Notes under the pieces: model-generated
Told to the model about the DNA's origin: nothing
Databases searched by the model: none
The model's input: the letters and a program-made list of their open reading frames with translations, nothing else
Assembly (NCBI GenBank): GCA_904063045.1
Contig: CAJFCJ010000002.1
Coordinates: forward strand, 1,116,001 to 1,180,000
Direction of reading: 5' to 3'
DNA: 64,000 nucleotides
DNA from: Dimorphilus gyrociliatus
Taxonomy: Eukaryota; Annelida; Polychaeta; Dinophilidae
Made by a program: the position numbers and the translations under genes
Part shown: piece after piece, positions 15,867 through 26,280 of the stretch
Numbering within the stretch: the first letter of the stretch is position 1
Layout of the letters: each line of letters starts with the position of its first letter

Positions 15867-17510
15867 TCAGATAACTAGACCGGCAACGGCTGCAGTTAAT
15901 AAACAAGCGAAATTTCCAGCTATGAAAGCTCTCACTGCAACACCGGTAATTTGGGCTGGAGGAATCATAAATTTACTTGTAAAAAAAATACTTTTAAAAA
16001 AATTTTATCTTTCTGTACCCGTTTTGTGGGGAGCGATAGCACAAAGGAATCCGACGTTAGTTCCCAGAGTTCCAAAGTTAGAAAAACCACACAAAGCGAA
16101 AGTAGCTAGAGACTCTGACCGTTCAGAAATAGATGGTTTTAAACCATTTAATCTGTTATCTATCAATTTTTTCAAGTCCGTATAAGCAACAAATTCATTG
16201 ATAAACGTTTTTGTCGCAAAAAGCTCTCCAACAAGAAGACAATCGCTCCGATCAATGCCACTTAAATAAATTAAAGGATATAGGATGTAAGATGATGCCT
16301 TTTGTAATGTAAAATTAGATAATCCAACTCGTCCTGACATCCAAGCAAAAAATGAATTTATGAAAGACACAAGAGCAATAAATGCCATAAGGGTTGCCAG
16401 AATACGACAAATCATTTTCACTGCTTCAGCAGCTCCTCTCCTAAATGTTTCTGTTATTGAACAACGTTCCGGTTTCTGATATTCTAAAGTCGATGAATTG
16501 ATAATATCTGGGCCAATTAATAATTTTGATAGACCCAATGCGGCGGGAGCTGACAGTAAAGAAGCCGTTATCAAATGTCGACCACTGATTCCTATATTGA
16601 CGTATACAGCTACCATTCCAGCGTCGATCGCAGCCAAACCACAAGACATTACCGTATGAATCTCAGATCTACTCATTTTAGCTATCATCGGCTGAACAAG
16701 TTGAATTGAATTCTCAGGGCCTAGAAAAATATTTGCACCAGCCAAAAATGATTCGCCGGCAGTCGTACTAAGGAGATGGTGTAAAAGTGCACCAACTTTA
16801 GATACACCCCATTGTAGAAACCCTATACGCTCCAACACTTTGCTAAGGCCGTTAAAAAATATCATCCGAGGCATAACCTCCATAGCGAATGAATGTAGTT
16901 TGTATTTTTCACCAAATAGAAACTTACTACCTTCATCCGAATATTCACCAAGAGCTTTTAAACCATCGCCAATAGCAGATAGGATGCTTCGAAAAGTATT
17001 CCATTTAAGCGAAAGAACTCCTAGTATTAGTTGTAGAGTAATTGAATAAAATGCAATTTCCCAATTAGATTTTCGAATATTATCCGAAAAAATGCAACAG
17101 ATTAAGAGAACTGCTAATATTCCACCGAATCCACGAAGTTGAATTAAAGACTTTCGACGACTTATAATAATATAGATTGTTATCCCAAGGAATAAGAATA
17201 TGTAACAGATAATTTTATGGCTTCTTTGTACTTTCCTGAATAGCTTTTTAATAAATTCTTGAAATTTCATAAACTTTTCAAATCTCTCCAAAAATCGAAA
17301 ACCAAAAATTATCGTTATCAAACATACTAACACTAATAAAGCGATATGACCGTTGAAATTCTTCTGAATGACATAAATAGAAAAGCCTATAAAGATCAAG
17401 ATAGCCAAAGGAATACAAAATTTCTGTAGAGGTTTTACAAATCTCAGTAAGATGAAAAAGATCCTTTTACGAATGTTGAAGATTTGTAAGGCAAACCGTC
17501 GAAAATTCAT
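15867..17510 (-). CDS. SLC28A: SLC28-type concentrative nucleoside transporter
   Basis: Sodium-coupled nucleoside uptake carrier of the plasma membrane. Two exons (16019-17510 and 15867-15955) encode 526 residues. Many hydrophobic helices are visible. Family landmarks: LRGFGG gate region, FNGLSKVLERIGFLQW, LLSTTAGESFLAGANIF, FINEFVAY, TTFALCGFSNF rendered as LATFALCGFSNF. The join at 16019/15955 uses acceptor ccag and gives APHKTAQITGVAVRAFIAG, matching family spacing. The QTE substrate motif that follows GNIFVG in typical members is PEN here (residues 265-267). The Asn-Glu-Phe-Val and Gly-Phe-Ser-Asn-Phe signatures are kept. Substrate preference cannot be assigned. Confidence 0.93.
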
Positions 17511-18208
17511 GCTAGTGATGTTGAACCACTTAATCTATAGATCCTTATGATATTGATAACATTCAACTGATAAAGTGATTTTTTTATACAACTATATTTT
17601 TGAAATTTAGCATTGAAACGCAGTCGCAACATTTTGGCTGTATTACAAAAGGAGCCGTATTTTGCTATGAAAAAGACAATATTTTGAGATATATATATAC
17701 ATGTTTATGTAAGTATATATACATACATATATATTTATATATATATATATATGTGTATACATTTACAGATAAACATGCATATTTATATACATTTATATAT
17801 ATATACACAAATATACTTATATACATGCATACACTTATACAAGTATACTTTTATATATCTTGGGTATAAATATATAACTGTATATATATAGTCATACATA
17901 TACATATTTGAGAGCTATATGACTATTTGTCTCCTATTTACATCAAATTTTCTGGCTTTTCACATGTAACTGAATAATAGATATAAATAACAGAAAAATT
18001 GATCGAAAACAAACATTTTGTACACATTCTTTTAAATACAAGACATTATCAAAAAACGTCAAGAATATTTTTTCATTCGTCATTTCGTAAAACACTACTG
18101 AACATATAATTAATAAAATGACATATTTTTTGATCACAACGCAATGAAATGTCTGATGACTAGAATGCCCTCAATACGACGTTGTCGTTGGTCTCCTCTT
18201 CACTTCTG
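17511..18208. repeat. Gap with TA/CA simple repeats upstream of the transporter
   Basis: About 17690-17900 is mostly TATA, TACA and TTTA repeat on both strands. No gene recognised. It is the 5' flank of the SLC28 gene and the 3' flank of SSBP. Confidence 0.75.
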
Positions 18209-21200
18209 CTATATGGAAGAATAATAGTCTGAGTTCGGACCTGGACCGCCAGGAGGAGCAGCTGTTGAAGTCGGTTGACTAGCGCCATCTGGTGTGTCTT
18301 TTTCGAAACGTTTTGCTTCTTCTTGCATTGTTTCCTTGATTTTAAGTATGGCAGAAGCTTCAGTCGAATCCTGTGTTTATATCAAAGTTTATAACTTTCT
18401 AAAGGGAAAAAGTTGTCTGCGTTACATTTGACGGCATATTATCCGGATAAGAAGGTAAGTTGTAGTCTGATTGAGAGGAAGGGGGAAGGCTGTCGTCTCT
18501 CGGCGTTGCTGGTCCTCCGTTTGCCGGTGAATTTTTCATCTCCATATTTTCGCCATTCATCATAGGTGGAACGCCATCGGGGCCTGGCATTGGCCCTCCC
18601 ATTCCTCCTTCGTTGCCCATTCCGCCGAATGTTGACATTGCTGCAGGCGCGCCAAGACTATTAGCTCTCATGTAGGCTATGTCACCGCTGTTTGTGGAAT
18701 CGTGACCGGGACTTGGCATAATAGGAGTTCCTGGTCCCCCAGGACCGGTCGGTGGAGGGCCCTATTAGATTTTAATTATTTGATATAAAATTTATACTAC
18801 GATCCAATCTGAAGAAATATTAACTTACATTGAAACCAGCTGGAGACGCTGAACCGTAGCCCATCTGAAAAAAAAAAGATTGTAGAAAAAAGAAAACTCT
18901 TTTCACAGTAAACATGAGAAATCAGGAAAATAGTGAAGAGCCCACACTCACTCTCACATGCTCAACATAGAAAGTGTAAATAGAGAATTAAGAGAAATCG
19001 ATTTATTTTCAAGAAAATTGCTTGAAGAATGAAAATGACTTAATCAAAAACTTTTTGTAATTTAATTTGTCATGAAACCATTTATCCTCTTTCTTTAAGT
19101 ATAAAATGGTAAACATGCTTACTTCCATGTTGCCTCCACAATTCTGCAGCAGAGGGCAGCATAAACATTAGTCAAGAAAAGCTAACGACTCGCTCAAAAA
19201 TATAGTGGGAAAGTACTCACAGACGAATTGGGCGGCCAAGGCCGATTTCCTTGATGGCCCATAGGTACTCCTCCTACGCTACCTGGACCCATAGAAGTTG
19301 GTGGCAGGCCTCTCATTCCAAAGCCCTAGTTTTTAATGGATAAAATGAAATATTTTGCAGGTAAGCAAATAATAATTAAACGTACTGGTGTCATTGGTGC
19401 ACCAGGTGCCATAGGCATTCTTCCAGGTGGTGTGCTCATTCGTTGCATCATGGGACCTGACAAAAATAAATATTTTATCTTTCATATTCAAGGAAAAGAA
19501 AGCGTTTTAGTATGATAATTTGAACAAAGTTATATACATATACATAGAAGATGCCCGAAGGCATAAGTGCGCTTCGCTTTTTATTATACGCTGTCGCGTA
19601 CGAACGACGTTCAAATGGGTGTGTACGTACGAATACGTGCAAAAAGTCTTATCAAAGAATTGGCAACGCGTTCGTTGTTTCTTAATGAAGCTAATATAGA
19701 GAAATCATTACTCTCTTTCAAATTTCATAAATCTTGTTGTCTTCGTATAACAAAATTATTATTACCTTGAACGAAATCAACTCCCGGTTGACTTCCTGGC
19801 ATCCTTACTGGACCGGGAGGGCCTCGTGGACCATAGCCTCGAGGTGACATAAAAGGCTGTATGAAGAAAGAAAAAGTTATAAATGGAATTAACTAGGGGT
19901 GCGAGTCGGTCGATTTTGAATTAATAGGCGCTTCTATGACAAAACAGAGTTTTTAATTAGCGATCGCCTAGTGTATACTGCATAACGCGCTAATAATTGC
20001 GCATTAGCGCACTTACAATACGCCATTGATAATGAGTAATAGGAAATTGAATGCTTGAAGGCCTAGCGGCGATTTTAAGCAAATATGCTGCTGTGGTGTA
20101 TTTAAGCGATTAAGTTGGCTTTTCACAAACGGTCTGAGATAAGAAATTCAATCTATTTCATCAATTAACGCTGTCAGTCGACTCTGAAATCGTGCTTAAT
20201 ACGGCCGATCGTGTTTATATTTTATTGCATTGGGCATAATAGAATTTCTATAAATAGGTTACGTTTCAAGAAGTAAAGGAAGCTATTCGATTTTCAAGCA
20301 TTCGTCTAATGGTGTTTTGACAGCGAGTAAAAGGCCAACCTTAATGCCTACTGATATGGAACGTTTTCTCATTACATTCTAAATGCTACTTACATCCAAG
20401 CAAGCAGCTGTTTACTCATTCTTTCTACCGTCATTCATCATTCGGGCAGCTGTATCTCTTAACAACCGCCTCGACTGACAATATTTCGAATACTGTCCTA
20501 TATCAACTTTGGAATTTGTACTACTACTATCCAACGCTCATTGGTTGAACGTCGTGTGACGTCATTATTTTCTTGGCGCCACTTTACGCCTTGTTGGCGG
20601 AGTGAACCGTTTGGACTAATAGCAAAGAGTAAGAAGAAGATTTCGTTCTCAGGTGAGTCTTTATTTATTCTACTTTATCGCTTTAGACATATAAACTAAT
20701 AGATTACAAGTACGAACCTAATTATGTAAATTGTATCTACAAACGAAAGAAGCAAACAACATAGTGCATGTGTGCATGATCCCGCACGGTTTCCATTAGA
20801 TAAATACCCGTGAGGCCATAAAGCGCAAATTGCCTGGACCAGTTTCGGGAGCTTATTTGCAAAAACTTTAAGTGTTGCATCTAAGATATTGAATTATCTT
20901 CGTAAGTCAATACACAGATTAGTGTACTTAAAGACTAATGAATAATAATAATAATAATTCAATAGAACGCTCATGAACAAAACGATTTTTGTTGAGATTT
21001 TTCATTTAATTTAAAAGCAATTGTATTAATAGAAATACAACTAATTTAGCGTTTAAAATGATAGGTTTTCTATTAAGTAAATCAAGTTGTATATTTATAA
21101 GAATTACATGCACACACGCTTATGTGCTACTTGCATATACATGTATATCTATAATCTATATCCATATATATATATGTTCTATGTCTTTAAATATCTTATT

Positions 21201-24011
21201 ATTTTTTACTTATATGTCTTTATATCATGAAAAGATATATTTATATCTCTTAAAAGCCTTCAATTTAGTGCATACTCGTAATCCAACCATTCAAGAGAGA
21301 ATAATCTCCCGAAACCGTTCCATACAATAGGTATTTCACACTTTTTATATAACTCATACTCCTTAAGACTCCAAGTGTATTTAGTGACCACTGGGTATAA
21401 GAAATTTTTGAAATGTTTTCGTCAAAAGCAACTGTCAAACTCTATGGTGGCGATCATTTATAAAGCAGTCATCGGTGCGCGAGCGGCTTTTTTCGCCTTT
21501 TTACTGCCTAAGGCTTAGTTCTAATTGCTTACGCAGCTGCCCCGTGAAAGTCAGCCGCTTGAGGGCGGTAAGGGAAATTCATTACAATAGCCGATAGATG
21601 GCGATCAATGTTGGTTAATATATCAAGCGCCATCTATCACCTGTTCAACAAGCAACGACATCACACTCACTTGCTGTGCAGAATGAGGCGGTGGCAAGGG
21701 CGATGTTGCGGACACTGCATGACCGGGAAGGGGTTGAGGAGGTGAAGCACGAGGTGGCTGCAGAGCAACAAGCATGCGCAAAAAAAGGAAAAATACGGTT
21801 CACATCAATCATCAACAAAAATAAGAACACACGACCCGCCCCCATTTTCCTACTACTACCCTGCGATGCGTAGGGATGCGCAGCGAACTCTAGTGGAATA
21901 CTCACAGGAAAGAAGCTCGGGGGCATTCCAGTGGCAGGTCCAGCCATTCCATCTTGTGGCGGTCCTAGCGGACTGGGTGCTGACGGATTCTGCAAACAAC
22001 AATGAGAAAGTAGACCACATTACGTAAGCGGCACGTGTTGACGGGCACACATGCAGATACACCTCTTTGCTATGTACACGAAAATACAATGACGACCGCA
22101 CCACCATTGCAGCGATGCCAATCGATAAGCTAACCCTTTCCCTCCCACATCACGCGCCGCTTCCACACATACGCACGTAGATAGTATAGACACGCTGTAT
22201 AGCTAGCTCTACTTCTACCCATATAAAGAATTTACTATTCCTATTTGTTGGAACAAATTTTAAAATATATTTATTTATTAGTTTGACCGGAAAACTGAAG
22301 GTCGATATCGTTAGAACGCATTAGCGGACAGTTTGATGACAGTGAGTTTACGCGAGCGAGTGCGCGCACGACGACTACTGCAAAAAATCCAAACCACCAG
22401 AAGCAGTCGGTGTAGGGTTAAAACGACACGCTCTAAGCGCCGCGCGCCCAGTACCGGGTCACAGCTTCCACAGCTTCCTGAGTGAGTGGAAGGTTGGAAC
22501 CACCATGTTTCGCCTGTCGTCAAAATTAGCTAACCGCTTAATGCTGGTACTTAAAATTCATATGTCTACATAAATATTTAAATACAGATTTATTAAAAGT
22601 TATCAAATCTGCTTTTAAACATAAATTATCAAACGCAAGGAATGAGTAGCCCGTCTAATGAAGAACTCAGCTGTTTTGCAGAGCAAGCGGGTCATTAGAA
22701 ATCAATTTTTACTCAAAGAAACAAGCAGCAGAAGTCGTCGGCCAAGTCAGTCGACAACGTATCTGCGGGCAACGCGCCACTTCTAGACCTGACCTAGTTA
22801 GACGCAGGTGAACGCAAACAAGTCGAGAGCAAAAAACAAGTGTACATATTTCGCAAAACGCATCAATAAACTCAAAGTAAACAATAGCAACACCGCAAAC
22901 GTCGGACTGGAGAAGCGCGCGGAGGCGAGAAGGTTAAGGGGTCCTACGGTAACTTGCAGTTGAGTTGCTTTGACGGCAAAACGAACTAAGAACCGTTCGC
23001 TACCGTAAACTAGCATTGAACACTCTGTCTATCAACCGATTGACCAACGTCTTCTACTTTCTTTCTATCCATTCCACACAACAAGTAGGGAGGGATTTTT
23101 TTTACTTACGTGCGTCATTCCATTTACCCCATAGCCGGAATTGACGAATCCCTATGTTACAGAAGAAAAAATTCTTTCAAAAAGCAGGCAAGATTTGACC
23201 TACATTTTTACGGGCGCCATTCATAACGTTATTGCTAATCGAATATAGGCGCAAAAAGTCTCACGTGCAAGAGTCAGATAAGCGCCAGTTTTCTTTCTCC
23301 CTTTTCACTCGATCTTTAATATAGACATGTACACGTACACTCGTGCACAAACGGAAATATTCAAAAAAAAAGAACTGATATCCAAAGTATATATATGTAT
23401 ATGTATATGTGTATGTATATACTGAAAGTTATCTACATAAAGCTTATATAAAGTATATACAAATGCATTCACACAAATATATGTATATATATATATATAT
23501 ATACAGTGTATATATATTTTATATTTTTGTACTTTCATAATTTAAACTCTATACTCTATTCTAAGGTATATCTTTTACAGCTCTTTTTGAATGTTTACAA
23601 GTAAACAAAAAATAGTGCTAGATACATACATATATATATATACAAACTGAGAACTTATTTAAAATACTACAATATACTGTATATTAACAAAAATTTAGTT
23701 TATGAACAAACATGCGTACATATTCTCACTCATGAAGATGTATATATATATATATATATATACTGTATGTGTCACACAAATGCATATAGATGTTGAATTA
23801 TAAAATGGATTAATTGAAGTATAGCGATTTCTACATTCACATATACATCCGAAAATATAGTATAGCATACAGTAAGCAAGTGGAACATACATGTACGTAT
23901 TATAATTTGATATGAGGAAGTTTTTATATTATAAAATTCTACTTTTACAATATATACGACAAATTTCTTTCTCTCCTAAAATACCAACATTGATCTATAT
24001 ACGCATTTATT

Positions 24012-24053
<42 letters not shown>

Positions 24054-25192
24054 TATGTATGGGAAGAAATAAAAGTATACGCTCTATAGATATTTATATG
24101 ATTTACAAATTTAAATATACGTGTAGACATAGACGTATCTATGTATAGTTTACATTTCTCAAAAATAACGTGATATATATGTCCTATATATAAATAGTTA
24201 TATACATATTTATTTATCTATTTGGATATGGACCTATATAAATAACTATTGTCACCTAAAAAAAGTTTTTCAAGTTTTCTTTTAAACGTAAAACAACGAC
24301 GCAACGAGGCATTAAAACGACCTAAACGCCCAACTGTACATATACAATACATCGTACATTTATCATGTAATGTATTTATTATTTTGCCCGTCCATCACTT
24401 ATCATTCGGTTGTCTAGGTGACGGCTTGGGCTCGACGTCGTCGCTTGTGAATATTACATGAACAAACAAGTCGGAATTGAACATAAAAAACTCGACTGCA
24501 AAAATTGGCGCATGCGCAGCGCCAATCACGACGAATATTTAACGCAGTGTATTTTTTTCGACGACAGATGCCACGTCGTGACCTTTGACCTACTCGGCAG
24601 CCCGAGCTATTGTGCAAAACGTTCGAAAAAGAGAAAAAGAGAATCTACAAGTACGTACATAATCGTGGAATGCTTTAGCTTCCGAGGAGTGATCGCAGGA
24701 GTCCCTCCGTTCCGGGGCGGCACAATAAAGATCCCAAAAAACGCTGTTTTCAAGTTATAAAAAGAAGAGAATGCGAGAGAGGAACATTGAGAATAGAAGA
24801 AACTCACCACCACCAGGAATGAAGAAATCCGGGCGGTTCACCTAACGTAATATTCTTTTCCCATCGAATCTAAACATGGAAACAGGAATGACTTACTAGA
24901 CAATTAAACGTGAATGAAATACGCATGTCTTTCAATTAGAAAATTATCCTTTCAATAAAATATCCTTAAAGGTAAATAATTTTGTTCGAACCTCCGATAA
25001 GAAAGATTGTGCAGCTTTTTGAGCCCCAACATGAATGAGGTATTCGTAGACATACAGTGCTAACCTAAAAGAGAGAATACGAAAAATGTATTAACATTCG
25101 AAAACAAGGTTTCGAACGAAATAAAAGCAAACTCACTTTTCTCTTGCTTGCGCATCTGATGGTACGGACGATCCCTTTCCCTTGCTGTACAT
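18209..25192 (-). CDS. SSBP: SSBP2/3/4-type single-stranded DNA-binding protein (LDB1 partner)
   Basis: Nuclear co-regulator that binds LDB1 through its N-terminal LUFS domain and stabilises LIM-homeodomain complexes. Fourteen exons: 25137-25192, 24992-25064, 24808-24869, 24659-24743, 23110-23151, 21906-21989, 21671-21757, 19766-19856, 19386-19456, 19221-19325, 19123-19143, 18829-18864, 18426-18761, 18209-18370; 436 residues in frame. The LUFS/LisH region is almost invariant ([69 protein letters not shown]). The rest is Gly/Pro/Met-rich with [26 protein letters not shown] and GTPIMPSP landmarks. The C-terminus carries [18 protein letters not shown]. One exon is only 21 bases. Three introns exceed 1 kb and hold repeats and promoter-like DNA. 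The 5' end is divergent with ATG10 (282 bases apart). Confidence 0.96.
19857..21670. promoter_or_regulatory. SSBP intron with internal promoter-like module
   Basis: 1.8-kb intron. At 20540-20564 an inverted CCAAT (ATTGG) is followed by a perfect CRE (TGACGTCA, 20557-20564) and a GGCGCC. About 90 bases later on the plus strand is a strong donor, CAG/gtgagt at 20650-20658. This looks like a start region and first exon of a plus-strand transcript or an alternative promoter. An 11-base inverted repeat lies at 21593-21638. The plus-strand frame near 21058-21330 shows no family features. Confidence 0.4.
21990..23109. other. SSBP intron, locally GC- and CpG-richer
   Basis: 1.1-kb intron. Around 22320-22500 and 22900-22990 the sequence is clearly richer in G+C and CpG than its surroundings (for example gcgcc and gcgcgc runs near 22436-22448). 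No convincing coding frame. Could be an alternative promoter of SSBP; nothing else supports this. Confidence 0.35.
23152..24658. repeat. SSBP intron with TA/CA microsatellites and a promoter-like end
   Basis: 1.5-kb intron. Simple TA/TACA repeats dominate 23380-24250, with pure TA tracts near 23740-23765 and 24015-24045. From 24500 the composition changes: an ATTGGCGC/GCGCCAAT inverted repeat enclosing an NRF1-like GCGCATGCGCA (24504-24526) and a perfect DR1 nuclear-receptor element (24579-24591). Confidence 0.6.
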
Positions 25193-25474
25193 TATCTAGC
25201 TGATCCGATTTTCAAGCCATCAAGGGCAATTTTTAGCGTCTAGTTGCCCTGGAAACTCGGCCGGGTAAAATAGTCTCGAAAAAGAATTCCAAACGAAATC
25301 TACGTTCACCCTTAACAGTCAAAAACAACACACACAACGAACACTGCGCGCCCAACTATACTATTCGGTATTCACCTAAGGTATCACGTGACTTATATTA
25401 TTTATAGATCTGCCGCGCCATCTAGAGGACGTCACGCCGAAGCAGCAAGATCGTGCATCGATCGGTCAGAACGA
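25193..25474. promoter_or_regulatory. Divergent promoter SSBP / ATG10
   Basis: 282 bases between two outward-facing start codons. It contains TCACGTGAC at 25384-25392 (an E-box of the CLEAR/M-box type), a CTCF-core-like CGCCATCT at 25416-25423 and a half-CRE (GACGTCA, 25428-25434). All three are within 100 bases of the ATG10 start codon. Confidence 0.55.
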
Positions 25475-26093
25475 ATGAAAAAAGTTACGCAAGGCTTTCT
25501 GGGGGAAGAGCAATTCTTGGATGAATGTAGAGCTTTCCTTACATTTTCAGACAGAATTGGCGACTCATGGAGTTTAAAAACCCATTCAAATTTACCCTAT
25601 ATATTTAAAAAATCAAAAATTATAGTAAATGCCTTTAATAAATCTTTAGTCGGAAATGAGCCAACGCAGACGGACGATAAAAAAGAAACAGCATGTTTTT
25701 TCCATATAGAATATTACTTAATTTTTAATGTTAGCTACTCAGTCCCTTGTTTGTACATCGTACCCACTTGGCCTAGTAAGTATGCGATTTTATGTTTAGT
25801 TTACATAAAAAGTGATCAGCTCTTTTTTTGGCCGACTAGATGGTACGTTGTTAAGTTTAGAACAAGTTTGGAATTACCTAATAAGAGAGGACGCAACCAT
25901 AGTTGACAAATGGTCCTTTCTTACACAAATAGAGCACCCCTTCTTTGCAAATGTCTGCTACTGGATTCATCCATGCCATACAGCAGCTTGGATGGGAGAT
26001 TATGAAAAAGATCGGTATATTATTCGTTGGATAACAACCCTATCAACAGTTATTCAACTTGAATTGCCCCAGGGTTGGACTTTAAAAGTATAA
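25475..26093 (+). CDS. ATG10: ATG10, E2-like enzyme of autophagy
   Basis: E2-like conjugating enzyme that transfers ATG12 to ATG5 during autophagosome formation. Two exons (25475-25775, 25840-26093) encode 184 residues, close to the usual 170-220. Landmarks: GDSWSL near the N-terminus, EYYLIFNVSYSVPCLYI as the central beta sheet, then after the splice GTLLSLEQVW and the catalytic-site stretch YWIHPCHTAAWM; the Cys in HPC is the thioester residue by family comparison. The C-terminus is RWITTLSTVIQLELP. I chose the ATG at 25475 because the preceding 29 codons in frame have no family similarity. It is followed 187 bases later by the receptor kinase on the same strand. Confidence 0.92.
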
Positions 26094-26206
26094 ATATTGT
26101 TTATGACTCTACCACTCACAAAAAAAATCTCATATAAAACTCAGTCAAAGAAAGGACAGTTAAAAAGATTCGTTAGATGGAGCCATTGTGCGATTCTTAC
26201 CTGAAT

Positions 26207-26218
26207 TGCGCATGCGCC
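26207..26218. promoter_or_regulatory. NRF1-like palindrome upstream of the receptor kinase
   Basis: TGCGCATGCGCC lies 63 bases before the kinase start codon, in the short gap after ATG10. It matches the NRF1 consensus. Its position suggests that the kinase has its own core promoter. Confidence 0.45.
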
Positions 26219-26280
26219 CTACCCTACCTAGGGAGGAGTTTTTGTTTGGGATTGATCGTAATTTACTATTAATATCTGAT

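Noticed and set aside
21058-21330. 90-codon plus-strand frame in an SSBP intron
   Set aside because: Low-complexity, AT-driven composition and no family features; kept only as part of the intron note.
23305-24148. Several Tyr/Ile-rich frames on both strands
   Set aside because: They are translations of TA/TACA microsatellites with no other support.
25388-25474. Longer ATG10 N-terminus starting at 25388
   Set aside because: The 29 extra codons overlap promoter motifs and show no ATG10 similarity; the ATG at 25475 fits family length.
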